Source: Paenibacillus glacialis
GTDB lineage: Bacteria > Bacillota > Bacilli > Paenibacillales > Paenibacillaceae
Assembly: GCF_001637205.1 (NCBI RefSeq)
Contig: NZ_LVJH01000006.1
Span: 1-64,000, forward strand
Direction: 5' to 3'
DNA length: 64,000 nucleotides
Both the position numbers and the translations under genes were made by a program. Positions within the stretch are counted from its first letter, which is position 1; every line of letters begins with the position of its first letter. Shown piece after piece: positions 1 through 8,437 of the stretch. The notes beneath the pieces were generated by a model. The model did no database searches. It saw nothing but the letters and a program-made list of their open reading frames with translations, and was not told where the DNA came from.

Positions 1-62
1 TACTATGATGGGAGCATATCACGTAGCGCCTGCTCATCAATGTGCATCATTCAACTAAAGTT

Positions 63-84
63 CTCCGTTAGTGCAATACCTTTG
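63..84 (+). repeat. IS-end-like repeat, copy 1
   Basis: The stretch CCGTTAGTGCAATACCTTT recurs at 17890-17908, where it cuts off the end of a reading frame. Related TGTCCCGTTAG strings occur at 1379-1388 and 8444-8454. This looks like the terminal inverted repeat of an insertion sequence. No transposase adjoins this copy, so it is probably a solo remnant. Confidence 0.4.
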
Positions 85-124
85 TAATATGTTTCACCAC
101 ATTGTTTGTAACAAAGTTACCGGG

Positions 125-162
125 GCACCCCTTCTCCCGAAGTTACGGGGTCATTTTGCCGA
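125..162 (-). other. 38-nt fragment of 23S rRNA
   Basis: Read on the minus strand, this stretch matches, from memory, the universally conserved 23S rRNA segment containing GGCAAAATGACCCCGTAACT followed by TCGGGAGAAGGGG. The flanks on both sides do not continue the rRNA, so it is an isolated island and not the edge of an rrn operon. It lies just downstream of the VOC gene stop. Its CCCC/GGGG hairpin could act as a transcript 3' structure, but that is inference. Confidence 0.6.
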
Positions 163-169
163 ACGACTC

Positions 170-520
170 TCAATCGAATGATTCAGCGATTTCATGCACG
201 TTACCAAACGGATCAACGAAAGCAGCATATCGCCCTTGAGTAGGTTTATCATGCAAAAATTGAATACCCTTTTCCTTCATTTCCTTATAAGTTTGCTCAA
301 CAGATACGACCTCAAACACCAAGACTGTTCTAGCCTCGTTTGAATAATCTCCAATTTCTTTTGTTTTTTCACACTTAAAAGCTATAAGCTGACAGCCGTC
401 AATGGCAAATACAAGCTTATTTTCTTGCTCTAACAGTGTTTGCAAACCCAGCAATTCAGAATAAAACCATCTCGCCTTTGTCATGTCATTGACGAAAATC
501 ATTATATGTCCTAGTTTCAT
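170..520 (-). CDS. VOC family (glyoxalase/bleomycin-resistance fold) protein
   Basis: Small 116-residue single-domain VOC protein. It starts MKLGHIMIFVNDM, typical of the first beta strand with the first metal-ligand His. It ends FVDPFGNVHEIAE, which carries the usual DPFGN turn and the last metal-ligand Glu. I chose the ATG at 520 because AAGGGG lies about 11 nt upstream and homology begins there; the frame stays open to 589 without VOC-like sequence. Family members are metal-dependent isomerases, dioxygenases or drug-binding proteins. The substrate here cannot be told. It appears to be a single-gene unit. Confidence 0.8.
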   Translation of the reverse strand: MKLGHIMIFVNDMTKARWFYSELLGLQTLLEQENKLVFAIDGCQLIAFKCEKTKEIGDYSNEARTVLVFEVVSVEQTYKEMKEKGIQFLHDKPTQGRYAAFVDPFGNVHEIAESFD

Positions 521-603
521 AAGGCTATGCTGCCCCTTCACTTTTTTGAGGATAATACAACGGGTTTTCCTTAGTTTATTTCTTTGCAAGTCAAGAATGG
601 CCT

Positions 604-1290
604 TTATTCTTCAATTTCAACGATCACATTAACGACAGATGCATCGTGGTTCTTAATGCGGAGTGGTGCTGTGAAGGCAGAAATGAGCTTTTTTCCGACC
701 AATGGCGCTGGATTAATGTCTTCATAAATAAGCATTGTCGGCTCTTCATACTTTTCGTGGTCTAAGAAGGCATGGTGGACAAAATATCCATTTCCTTTTG
801 CTTCTGTCAAATTTTCGATGCTCAAGGTATCAATGGCCACCGCTTTGCAGTTTGGCAACTTCGTACGAATGTATTCGGCAGCTTCTGGGGAGACAGCTGG
901 GAAATTATTGGCGTATTTCTCGAAATCTGTTTCCCGGTGTTTCCAATTGCTCGTATTAAAGATCAGAATATCCGCTTCATACAGGTCTTCATATTCCTCT
1001 AGCTTTTCGATGGTGATAAAGCCGTTCGGGCCAAGCGGACAATTGATTAATAGTGGCTTTCGGTAGATGAAGTCTTCAATTGGAACAGCATCTATTCCCT
1101 TACCGTTATTCAAATGATGCCACGGGGCATCCACATGGGTACCGGCATGAAGATAAATGCTTAACACACTTCCATTCCAGTCATCCCCTTTGTCCAAACG
1201 CTCTCTAGGCTCTATTTTCACTTCTGGCAATCCTGGATATACAGGCATTCCTTCATAAATCGGGTAACCAATTTCAACGTATTTTGGCAT
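604..1290 (-). CDS. Cyclase family protein (kynurenine formamidase-like)
   Basis: 228-residue metal-dependent hydrolase of the cyclase/KynB superfamily. The signature HAGTHVDAPWHH at residues 48-59 supplies the HxGTHxDxPxH metal-binding motif, and a later His sits in VHHAFLDHE. I chose the ATG at 1290 because GAGGAG lies about 9 nt upstream. An upstream in-frame extension to 1458 has no matching homology. Members hydrolyse N-formylkynurenine, isatin or related cyclic amides. The lack of other tryptophan-degradation genes nearby leaves the substrate open. Confidence 0.85.
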   Translation of the reverse strand: MPKYVEIGYPIYEGMPVYPGLPEVKIEPRERLDKGDDWNGSVLSIYLHAGTHVDAPWHHLNNGKGIDAVPIEDFIYRKPLLINCPLGPNGFITIEKLEEYEDLYEADILIFNTSNWKHRETDFEKYANNFPAVSPEAAEYIRTKLPNCKAVAIDTLSIENLTEAKGNGYFVHHAFLDHEKYEEPTMLIYEDINPAPLVGKKLISAFTAPLRIKNHDASVVNVIVEIEE

Positions 1291-1474
1291 ACTAAGACGC
1301 TCCTCTATGTGTATAACTACAAGCTCAGTATTAAAACTCCTACTCAATTTAAATGTGACTATATTCATATGCTGTTGTGTCCCGTTAGTTCGACCATGTC
1401 TCTCTCTATATAATAAGAGTTCGCCATTATATTCTAATACAATAAGGTCAGATTTCATCTTGTTAGAGTGGATC

Positions 1475-2368
1475 TCATTCTTTGTACTCAGGATGATTAT
1501 GTCGTTTGCATCCGAACAAGTAACAACTTGTACTCATTGAAGTGTTATATTTCATAGAGGGAGTATAGCCAGATGAAATCTGCTCGTACATAATTTCATA
1601 TTCATTTTTTTCATCAAGTAGTTGCTGAATTACTTCTTTAATGATATCACGAACGCGATTTGGGTTATTTATTTTAAATAAAGCATACACGTAACGACTT
1701 ACCCAGTCCGGTGTCTTCCAATAGGTTTGCCAACCTTGTTCAAACCATTGGACCGATTCCTCAAAGTAACCTAATTCAAGAAATAACTCTGCTATTTCAA
1801 CTGTGCCTACAAACTCATCATCATTTTCAGAGAATGTATCTAATTTATTTTTCGCCTCTTCTTTTCTTCCAAGTTCAATCAAGCATTTAACATGGCTGTA
1901 CATTGCATAATCGGATCTTTTTGAGCTTAGAAGAAAATAATCTGAAGCCTCTTGTAATTGCCCTAGGTGATAATTAGCTACGGCTATATTGTTATGTGCT
2001 TCATCCGAAGGCTGAATTATTATAGACTGGAGCAAAGCATCTGAGGTCGGAAGCGTCGTCGTGTCGATGCCGTAATGTTGTATAAGCGCCAGCGTGAACG
2101 ACTGCTGTACATATTGATGCTCCTGATCTACTAGGCTCATATATGTTCCTACTAATGGGAAATATTGTTTATCTGTCAGCCCCAAGCCGAATACAGCATA
2201 GGTGCCGGGCACGCAGTTTTTCTCCTCTTCCGTATCGTCATACCATTCGTGTTCGACCATAGCTAATCGAGCATACGCTTCGAGCTTCGGAAACAGCTCA
2301 CTATATTGCAGTGCATTGGCGAAGAAACGATGCGTCTGCGATTTGGCCAATCCGGGGATGGGCAGCAA
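1475..2368 (-). pseudogene. C-terminal part of DUF6138-like helical-repeat protein (5' truncated)
   Basis: 297-codon frame opening with TTG directly after a TAG stop and with no ribosome site of its own. The text resembles DUF6138-type hypothetical proteins from Bacillales (recognised from memory, moderate certainty), with TPR-like helices around NNIAVANYHLGQLQEASDYF. It ends in a Cys/His tail (CYLFGCKRHNH). Upstream, the other frame carries the first 28 codons of an unrelated oxidoreductase, so this gene has lost its 5' end at a recombination junction near 2346. Expression would need a start inside the fragment. Function unknown. Confidence 0.5.
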
Positions 2369-2429
2369 CTACTTCCTGTAAGCAACTCGCGTCTCCGTAC
2401 TGTTTAATTCCAATCCCTTTCAGTTTCAT
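2346..2429 (-). pseudogene. N-terminal remnant of zinc-type alcohol dehydrogenase/quinone oxidoreductase
   Basis: An ATG at 2429 with AGGAG just upstream opens a frame beginning MKLKGIGIKQYGDASCLQEV and then VAAHPRIG. That is the usual first beta strand of NADP-dependent quinone oxidoreductases of the medium-chain dehydrogenase family. Homology stops after about 28 codons, where the DUF6138-like sequence takes over in another frame. The frame then ends after a few unrelated codons. The start and ribosome site are intact but the body of the gene is missing. Confidence 0.5.
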
Positions 2430-2478
2430 TAGCTCCTATGCGAGATATTTTATTTTCAAGACATATATGGTCAACATT

Positions 2479-3378
2479 TTATAGGGTGCTATTTTTCAAA
2501 AATGTATCTCGGGTCAAGTTCAAAAAAGCTTCGATTGCAGGCGAGATCCACTTCTCTTCATGCCAAAACATTTGGGTTGCAAACGATGTGGCGGTCAAAT
2601 CCCACGGCAACGGAACCAGTTCTCCCCGATTCATTTCTGCGGTCACGGCCATTTCAGGCAATATGGCGATGCCCATTCCTATTTTCGCACATTGTTTAAT
2701 GGCTTCTGCGCTGTTAAACTCCAATTCGGTAATTCCCCCCATGCCCTTCTGTGAAAGACTTCGCTCAAAAAACGTGCGATAGGAACATCCCTTCTCTGTC
2801 AACAAAAAGGTCTCGCCATTAAAATCTTCAATGGTTAGCGTAGTACGTGCAGCCAAAGGATGATCGGGCGCTGCCAATACATAAAAGGACTCATCCAGCA
2901 TTTTTTCTCCGCAAAATCCGGTCTCGCCCTTGTCCTCATCCAGCATGAAAATAATGTCCGCGCCCCCTTCCCGCAAGCTCTGTTTGAGGTTCGGATTAGC
3001 CAACGGTCGAAACATCAGCCGAATCCCCGGATAGCGCAAGCGAAACCGGCGCAGCACAGCCGGCAGCCGATATGTACACAAAGTTTCATCCGCACTTATG
3101 ACCACCGTACCCGTCACCTCGCCAGATTGCTTGACTGCATACTGTGCTTCTTCAAGCTCACTCAATATGTTGTCTACATAGCGCAGAAAACTTCTCCCAG
3201 CATCGGTCAGGATCACTTTTTTACCCAATCTGTCCACCAGCTTGACACCCAGTTCTTCTTCCAAAGCCTTCATCTGCATCGTAACCGTTGAGGGAACATA
3301 GTTTTGCACTTCTGCAGCTCGGCTAAAGTTGAGTGTGGAAGCAAGCGTATGAAAGGTCTTTAGTTGGCGCAATTCCAT
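2479..3378 (-). CDS. LysR family transcriptional regulator
   Basis: 299-residue LysR-type regulator. Residues 1-60 form the winged HTH (MELRQLKTFHTLASTLNFSR, then VPSTVTMQMKALEEELG). The remainder is the periplasmic-binding-protein-like effector domain. I chose the ATG at 3378 because AAGGGGTGG lies 8 nt upstream; a GTG four codons earlier is also possible. It is divergent from the MetX-like hydrolase and MFS exporter, with two short inverted repeats in the shared 132-bp region. It therefore probably controls that pair and itself. Confidence 0.92.
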   Translation of the reverse strand: MELRQLKTFHTLASTLNFSRAAEVQNYVPSTVTMQMKALEEELGVKLVDRLGKKVILTDAGRSFLRYVDNILSELEEAQYAVKQSGEVTGTVVISADETLCTYRLPAVLRRFRLRYPGIRLMFRPLANPNLKQSLREGGADIIFMLDEDKGETGFCGEKMLDESFYVLAAPDHPLAARTTLTIEDFNGETFLLTEKGCSYRTFFERSLSQKGMGGITELEFNSAEAIKQCAKIGMGIAILPEMAVTAEMNRGELVPLPWDLTATSFATQMFWHEEKWISPAIEAFLNLTRDTFLKNSTL

Positions 3379-3396
3379 GGTACATTCCACCCCTTA

Positions 3397-3468
3397 GTTC
3401 AAAAAAAATGAACGTTATATTCAGAAACGTTTCTTTGACTTAACAATAGCATCATCGTAGAGTGATGA
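3397..3468 (+). promoter_or_regulatory. Divergent promoter and LysR operator candidates
   Basis: TTGACT (3435-3440), a 17-nt spacer and TAGAGT (3458-3463) form a sigma-A-like promoter for the hydrolase/MFS pair. Two dyads have 5-7-5 geometry: GTTCA...TGAAC (3397-3413) and TCATC...GATGA (3452-3468). The second covers the -10 box. Both fit the T-N11-A style of LysR sites. Regulator binding is inferred. Confidence 0.5.
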
Positions 3469-3510
3469 CAAGAAAGGCAATTCATTTAGCAATGAAAAGG
3501 AGATTTTCAC

Positions 3511-4521
3511 ATGAGAGATTATGAAATTTATGAGCTGGGGGATGTTCTGCTGCAATCCGGTGACACCCTGCCACATGCCGTTCTCGCCTACAAAACCTAC
3601 GGAACGCTAAATGCAGAAAAAAACAATGTGATTGTGTACCCCACCTGGTTTGCAGGTCTGCATACCGATAATGAATGGTTAATCGGACCTGGTAAGGCAC
3701 TGGACCCGGAAAAGTATTTTATCATTATCCCTAATATGTTGGGCAATGGATTATCCTCCTCGCCAAGCAATACGCCCCCGACCTATCATCAAGCTAATTT
3801 TCCGCAGGTTTCGATTTATGATAATGTGCGGCTGCAGCATCAACTGGTTACACAGAAGTTTGGCATTACGAAAATCGCCCTCGTAGTAGGCTGGTCACTC
3901 GGAGCCGTACAGACCTTTCAGTGGGGAGCAAGTTATCCCGATATGGTCGAACGAATCGCTCCATTCGGAGGGACTGCCAAGACCCGCCCACATGCAAAGG
4001 TTGTATTTGAAGGAATGATCGCTGCCCTTCAAGCTGATTCTGCCTGGAAGAATGGCTTTTACACGCAGCAGCCCAAAGGGGGATTGGCAGCCATGGGTCG
4101 AGTCTATGCTGCTTGGGGCTTCTCCCAGGCTTATTATCTGGAGCAGCTCTATCAGCAAGAGGGCTATCACACACTGGAGGAATATCTCGTGGATTACTGG
4201 GATCAAGTGTTTTTGACCTTTGACGCCAATGACCTGATTACTATGCTGCGTACCGGAATCACCGGCGACATTAGCGCAAATCCGGCGTATGACGGCGATT
4301 TCGAACTTGCATTAAGCAGGATTACAGTACGGGCACTGGTCATGCCGGGAAGCACGGACCTTTTCTTTCCTCCCCAGGATAACAAATATGAAGCACAACA
4401 TATGCCAAATGCATTCTTCCTCCCGATTGAATCGAAGTGGGGGCATTGCGCAGGCATCGGACAGCATGAACCAGATTCCGTATTTATAGATAAAAGCCTA
4501 AAAATGTTCTTGCTTGAATGA
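3511..4521 (+). CDS. Alpha/beta hydrolase of the MetX (homoserine O-acetyltransferase-like) group
   Basis: 336-residue alpha/beta-fold protein. The nucleophile elbow is GWSLGA (Ser129). The rest of the triad is probably Asp283 (GSTDLFF) and His312 (KWGHCAG), an arrangement typical of the MetX family. The N-terminus (VLAYKTYGTLNA) also follows MetX. It is shorter than true homoserine acetyltransferases and lies in no methionine context, so a plain esterase or acyltransferase is more likely. Start ATG has AAGGAG upstream. It is followed after 29 nt by an MFS gene, probably in one transcript under the divergent LysR regulator. Confidence 0.8.
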   Translation: MRDYEIYELGDVLLQSGDTLPHAVLAYKTYGTLNAEKNNVIVYPTWFAGLHTDNEWLIGPGKALDPEKYFIIIPNMLGNGLSSSPSNTPPTYHQANFPQVSIYDNVRLQHQLVTQKFGITKIALVVGWSLGAVQTFQWGASYPDMVERIAPFGGTAKTRPHAKVVFEGMIAALQADSAWKNGFYTQQPKGGLAAMGRVYAAWGFSQAYYLEQLYQQEGYHTLEEYLVDYWDQVFLTFDANDLITMLRTGITGDISANPAYDGDFELALSRITVRALVMPGSTDLFFPPQDNKYEAQHMPNAFFLPIESKWGHCAGIGQHEPDSVFIDKSLKMFLLE

Positions 4522-4550
4522 ATAGATAACGGGAGGAGGAGTGGCTTGAA

Positions 4551-5732
4551 TTGAAAAATAACCTGATCATCTATGTCCTGGCACTTGCTGTTTTTCTGAT
4601 CGGAACCATTGAATACATTATTACAGGAGTCATTGAAATGATCGCCGTGGACTTGGGAGTAGCTACTTCCGAAGCTGGGCTATTGGTGACTGTATTTGCT
4701 CTTGCAGCGGCCATTATCGCACCGATTCTGATTGCTTTAACGATCAATGTGGATCGCAAGAAGCTACTTATGGCTACTCTCAGTGTGTTTATTGCCAGCA
4801 ACGGACTTATGTTTGTAAATCTTTCTTACGAAGCCGTACTATGGGTACGAATTATTCAAGGGGCTAGTGGAGGAATCGCTACCGTAGTAGCCATGGCAGT
4901 AGCAACACGACTCGTTGAAAAAGAAAGAAGGGGCGGTGCCATCGGTATTATTTTGATGGGGCTCAGCAGTTCGCTAGTGTTGGGTGTTCCAATTGGCACA
5001 TTTTTTAGTGAGATGTTTGGATGGAGAGTTTTGTTTATTGGGATCGGTTTATTAAGCGTTCTACCATTGTTTATCATCTATAAAAAGGTTCCCGCAATCA
5101 AAGAAGATGAAGCAGTTACCCTCAGGATGCAACTCTCCATTTTAAAAGATCCAAAAATTCTGACTGCCTTGGTTATTACTTTATTTTATATCGGCGGCTA
5201 CTCTACATTATTCACTTATATTACGCCTTTCTTGCAAGCCTCATCCTCTCTTTCCATAACCGAAATTAGCGGTGTTCTATTCCTGGCGGGAATTTGCAGC
5301 TTCGTCGGATCAAGAGTGGGCGGACAATTGGCAGATGCAAAGGGATCGAAATTCACAATTTGTTTCGGACTCCTGTTACAAGGAGCAACTCTCCTTTTAT
5401 TCGCTCTAGCTGGTGTCAATCTCTTTGTATTGATCTTGGTTTTAATGATCTTTATGTTAGCAACTTGGAGTATTTCCCCTGCCCAGCAGCTATATCTGAT
5501 TACTCTGGTACCTCGAAATCCAGACATTGCCCTAAGTGTAAATACTTCCTTCATCCAATTTGGTTTTGCACTGGGATCTGGATTAGGAGGGCTTGTCATC
5601 AGCCGTACATCAGTCCTGTATTTGAATTGGCTGGGTCTTGCTGCTGTATGTATAGCTTTACTTCTTGCGATCTTACAATTCAAAAAAATGAGCAGTGGGA
5701 TTGGAACCCCTATTGTTACTAAAGAAAAATGA
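4551..5732 (+). CDS. MFS transporter, DHA1-type drug/sugar exporter
   Basis: 393-residue protein with about 12 predicted membrane helices and the major-facilitator loop motif around NVDRKKLLMATL and GGQLADAKGSK. It resembles the AraJ/YdhP/YtbD group of proton-driven exporters. The start is a TTG with GGGAGGAGG about 9 nt upstream. It sits 29 nt after the hydrolase gene, suggesting the two act on one compound (modification and export). Substrate unknown. Confidence 0.88.
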   Translation: MKNNLIIYVLALAVFLIGTIEYIITGVIEMIAVDLGVATSEAGLLVTVFALAAAIIAPILIALTINVDRKKLLMATLSVFIASNGLMFVNLSYEAVLWVRIIQGASGGIATVVAMAVATRLVEKERRGGAIGIILMGLSSSLVLGVPIGTFFSEMFGWRVLFIGIGLLSVLPLFIIYKKVPAIKEDEAVTLRMQLSILKDPKILTALVITLFYIGGYSTLFTYITPFLQASSSLSITEISGVLFLAGICSFVGSRVGGQLADAKGSKFTICFGLLLQGATLLLFALAGVNLFVLILVLMIFMLATWSISPAQQLYLITLVPRNPDIALSVNTSFIQFGFALGSGLGGLVISRTSVLYLNWLGLAAVCIALLLAILQFKKMSSGIGTPIVTKEK

Positions 5733-5882
5733 AATGAAAAATATTATATAGCCCCAAATCTGCCCACATTCTTCCTCTATATTGATGTGCTCGACTAGAA
5801 ATCGGCATATTCAACAATAGGGGCAGGATGTTTTTTTATAATCTCGAGGAATTTTTTTGTCTAAATTACTGGCATAAGAATA

Positions 5883-5905
5883 GATGTCGAGAAAGTCTCG
5901 ACATC
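5883..5905. terminator. Perfect 10-bp hairpin after the MFS gene
   Basis: GATGTCGAGA, a 3-nt loop and TCTCGACATC. There is no clear U-run on either side, so this may be a weak terminator or a remnant. It lies between the MFS stop and the converging minus-strand hydrolase. Confidence 0.4.
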
Positions 5906-5914
5906 CTGAGAGGC

Positions 5915-6070
5915 TTAGGGAATAAGCTTCTGTTTATTTAATTCATCCAACACGGTGAACAGTTCCTCCTCGGCATTCATAATCATGAAAACCGAATTGC
6001 TTGATTTTGGTTGTATCGGAGATGACATCATATTCGCACCCGAATACAAAATCACCGAAAGGCCATGCTC
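5915..6070 (-). pseudogene. C-terminal fragment of an unrecognised protein
   Basis: An open frame of about 50 codons with no start ends in SVFMIMNAEEELFTVLDELN and then KQKLIP. It looks like real protein sequence but begins immediately behind the hydrolase stop, so only the tail of a lost gene remains. I could not identify the family. Confidence 0.35.
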
Positions 6071-6074
6071 CAAA

Positions 6075-6878
6075 CTAATAAGTGCTGATTAGGATTAGTT
6101 CATCTAAAAACTGATTAACCATGTCAAAATACTTTTTGGGCTCATCGAGGTTAACAGTATGACCACTTTTACTAAATACAACGAATTTCGTATTTTTTCT
6201 CTTTGCGGCCATATCTTCTATATGATCTTGAGTCACAACCCATGATTTCTTTCCATGAAGCAGTAATGTCGGGCATGACGAATTTAAGAAATCATCCCAC
6301 CAGTTGCCGTTTAACCTCTTTTGTGATTCAGATAAATTATTTTTATCGAATCGGTAACTCCAGCCATGTTCAGTTTCCACAGCACTTTCAAGGAAATACT
6401 CTGCATCATAAATTCTAAATCGTTTCAGGCTATCACCTAATTCTTGTAGAGTTGGAGCATAATCAACTATTTTCGATGCGAATGAAGCATTATCTTTTTC
6501 TATCGCGCCCGCATCTTCAATGATCAAGCCTTTTACCAACAAGTCTTTGCATCTTGAGGCAATTTGGTAGGCATTGATTCCGCCAAGAGAGTGTCCTAAA
6601 ATGACGACAGGTTCATTGGCAACCTTTTGAATAAACACCACTACATCTTGAATATAATCTTCTCTTTCATAGTGTCCTGCTTCTGCATGATCACTCCAGC
6701 CATGCCCTCTTTGGTCGATGCTATATACATGCCAATCTTTTAATTGTTCCATCAATCCTGCAAAGTACCTCGCATTACCAAAATGCCCATGCAAGCAAAT
6801 CAGAACGGGCTTGCCTTCTTGTTCATTATCCAAATAAGAAAGCTTAAGGTTTTGAGAAGTATAATATTTTCGTATCAT
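6075..6878 (-). CDS. Alpha/beta hydrolase
   Basis: 267-residue cytosolic hydrolase. The oxyanion region is LHGHFGN, the nucleophile elbow GHSLGG (Ser97) and the catalytic His is in SKSGHTVNLDEP (His240), so the triad is complete. The GHSLGG and DQRGHGWSD motifs resemble lipases, lactonases and haloperoxidase-like enzymes. I chose the ATG at 6878 because GGAGAGG lies just upstream. It is divergent from a WYL-domain regulator with a dyad between them, so it is the likely target of that regulator. Substrate unknown. Confidence 0.85.
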   Translation of the reverse strand: MIRKYYTSQNLKLSYLDNEQEGKPVLICLHGHFGNARYFAGLMEQLKDWHVYSIDQRGHGWSDHAEAGHYEREDYIQDVVVFIQKVANEPVVILGHSLGGINAYQIASRCKDLLVKGLIIEDAGAIEKDNASFASKIVDYAPTLQELGDSLKRFRIYDAEYFLESAVETEHGWSYRFDKNNLSESQKRLNGNWWDDFLNSSCPTLLLHGKKSWVVTQDHIEDMAAKRKNTKFVVFSKSGHTVNLDEPKKYFDMVNQFLDELILISTY

Positions 6879-6933
6879 GTTCTCTTCCTCTCCTTCGACC
6901 GGTTTATTTTCTTGTTTAGAATACCACATAAAT

Positions 6934-6953
6934 GTTGACAACTATCTGTCAAC
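6934..6953. promoter_or_regulatory. Dyad operator between hydrolase and WYL regulator
   Basis: GTTGACA, 6 nt, TGTCAAC forms a perfect 7-bp inverted repeat in the 110-bp divergent region, and TTGACA also fits a -35 box. Probably the binding site of the WYL regulator (inference). Confidence 0.45.
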
Positions 6954-6988
6954 AATATGAAAATAGAATTAAAAAAGGTTGTTATGAA

Positions 6989-7930
6989 ATGAAAGTAGAC
7001 CGACTGATCTCGATTATTATGGTTTTATTAGAGCGTAGAAAAATTAGCGCAAAATCCCTCTCCGAAATGTTCGAGGTTTCACTGAGGACAATTTATAGAG
7101 ATATTGATGCCATCAATATGGCGGGCATTCCTATTGTATCTACTCCCGGCGTTCATGGCGGATTTCATATCATGGAGGAATACAAAGTAGACAAGAAACT
7201 TTTTACGACTTCCGACATTTCTACGCTTTTGATGGGACTTGGAAGCATTTCGTCCATGCTAACGAGCGAAGAAATGGTCCATACGCTTGCCAAAGTAAAA
7301 AGCCTCATACCAGCCGAACAAGCAAGTGATATAGAGTTTAAATCCAATCAAATTGCCATTGACATAAAACCTTGGATGGGAAATGAAAATCAACAGTTAT
7401 TTTTAGACGTAATTAAGATCTCGTTCCAGAAACAAAACCTGTTATCTTTTTTATATTCTGACCGAAAAGGAAACATCAGCAGCCGAAAAATTGAGCCTTA
7501 TAAACTCGTACTAAAAGAAAACCATTGGTATGTTCAAGGATTTTGCCTTGAAAAACAAGACTTTCGCCTGTTCAAGCTATTTCGAATTTCAAATCTGATA
7601 ATGCTGGATGAAATATTCATACCGAGAAAACTGCCTACAACGATTTCTGAATTTACAGATGTAATGACAAAGAAACAGACTGAAATCAAATTACTTATTC
7701 ATGAATCCATTTTAGATTGGGTGCAGCATTATTGCAGCAGTGAACACATAATCCCATATGGGGATAATCAATTTATTGTCCACTTTCCATTTATAGTGGA
7801 TGATTTTGGATACAGTCTTTTATTTAGTTTCGGTGATAAGTGTGAGTGTTTAGAACCTCTGGAAGTAAGGACTGAAATGATTCGCAGGGTTAGAAATATG
7901 AAAAAGCTATATGAACGGGATGTAACATAA
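6989..7930 (+). CDS. HTH/WYL-domain transcriptional regulator (YafY type)
   Basis: 313-residue regulator. Residues 1-60 are an HTH_11 domain (MKVDRLISIIMVLLERRKIS, SLRTIYRDIDAIN). The central and C-terminal part is a WYL domain with the usual YKLVLKENHWYVQGFCLEKQ block. I chose the ATG at 6989 because AAGG lies upstream and homology starts there. Members bind DNA as dimers and sense ligands or nucleic acid through WYL. Its divergence from the alpha/beta hydrolase suggests local control. Confidence 0.87.
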   Translation: MKVDRLISIIMVLLERRKISAKSLSEMFEVSLRTIYRDIDAINMAGIPIVSTPGVHGGFHIMEEYKVDKKLFTTSDISTLLMGLGSISSMLTSEEMVHTLAKVKSLIPAEQASDIEFKSNQIAIDIKPWMGNENQQLFLDVIKISFQKQNLLSFLYSDRKGNISSRKIEPYKLVLKENHWYVQGFCLEKQDFRLFKLFRISNLIMLDEIFIPRKLPTTISEFTDVMTKKQTEIKLLIHESILDWVQHYCSSEHIIPYGDNQFIVHFPFIVDDFGYSLLFSFGDKCECLEPLEVRTEMIRRVRNMKKLYERDVT

Positions 7931-8290
7931 CGTTTAAGCTCCTAAAAGTTGTATTGCAGCAACGCAAATAATAGCCCTCTAACCTCACCAAGAGATTCAG
8001 AACTGTTATGCAAGGATGTTACGAATTTAGAGCTAACCCGTTTTTAGTTTTCTCACTAATGACATCACTTTGAAAATCTACCAAATGTTTAACGAAGTCG
8101 TTAAATGAATAACCCGAAGAATGAGCAGTGTCTATACCCCTCAATTACTGAAGAAAGAAACGCCTTTTTTTATTCAATTCATTTAAGCACATTAACTTTA
8201 GCAAAAATTATGATTTAATTTATTACTGAAAACATAGTTATATGCTCTATTAATGAGCTCTCTGAACATTTTTAGAACAGACATAAAAAC
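7931..8290. other. Intergenic, no gene seen
   Basis: AT-rich 360 bp after the WYL gene. I see no convincing reading frame, RNA or hairpin terminator. Confidence 0.5.
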
Positions 8291-8437
8291 AATGTAGGTA
8301 ACTCTATGTCAAAATCCTATAATGTAGGGAGCTTAGTGTGTTTTAACGTGACATCATTTTGCCTACAAAAAAATAAAAAAGCCTGATTTAGCAGGCTTTA
8401 CAGATAATGCTTATGTAGGCACTTTTATGTCATTACG
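8291..8437 (+). repeat. ~146-bp dispersed element, copy A
   Basis: Close match to 17194-17338 in the same orientation. It contains ATGTAGG-type motifs: two direct copies at the left, an inverted copy (TGCCTACA) in the middle and one direct copy at the right (ATGTAGGCACTTTTATGTCA). A small hairpin, AAAGCCTGATTTAGCAGGCTT, lies inside. The arrangement looks like recombinase or transposase binding sites, or a MITE. No recombinase gene is attached. Confidence 0.6.

Noticed and set aside
5216..5683. 155-codon minus-strand frame inside the MFS gene
   Set aside because: Shadow of the transporter coding strand.
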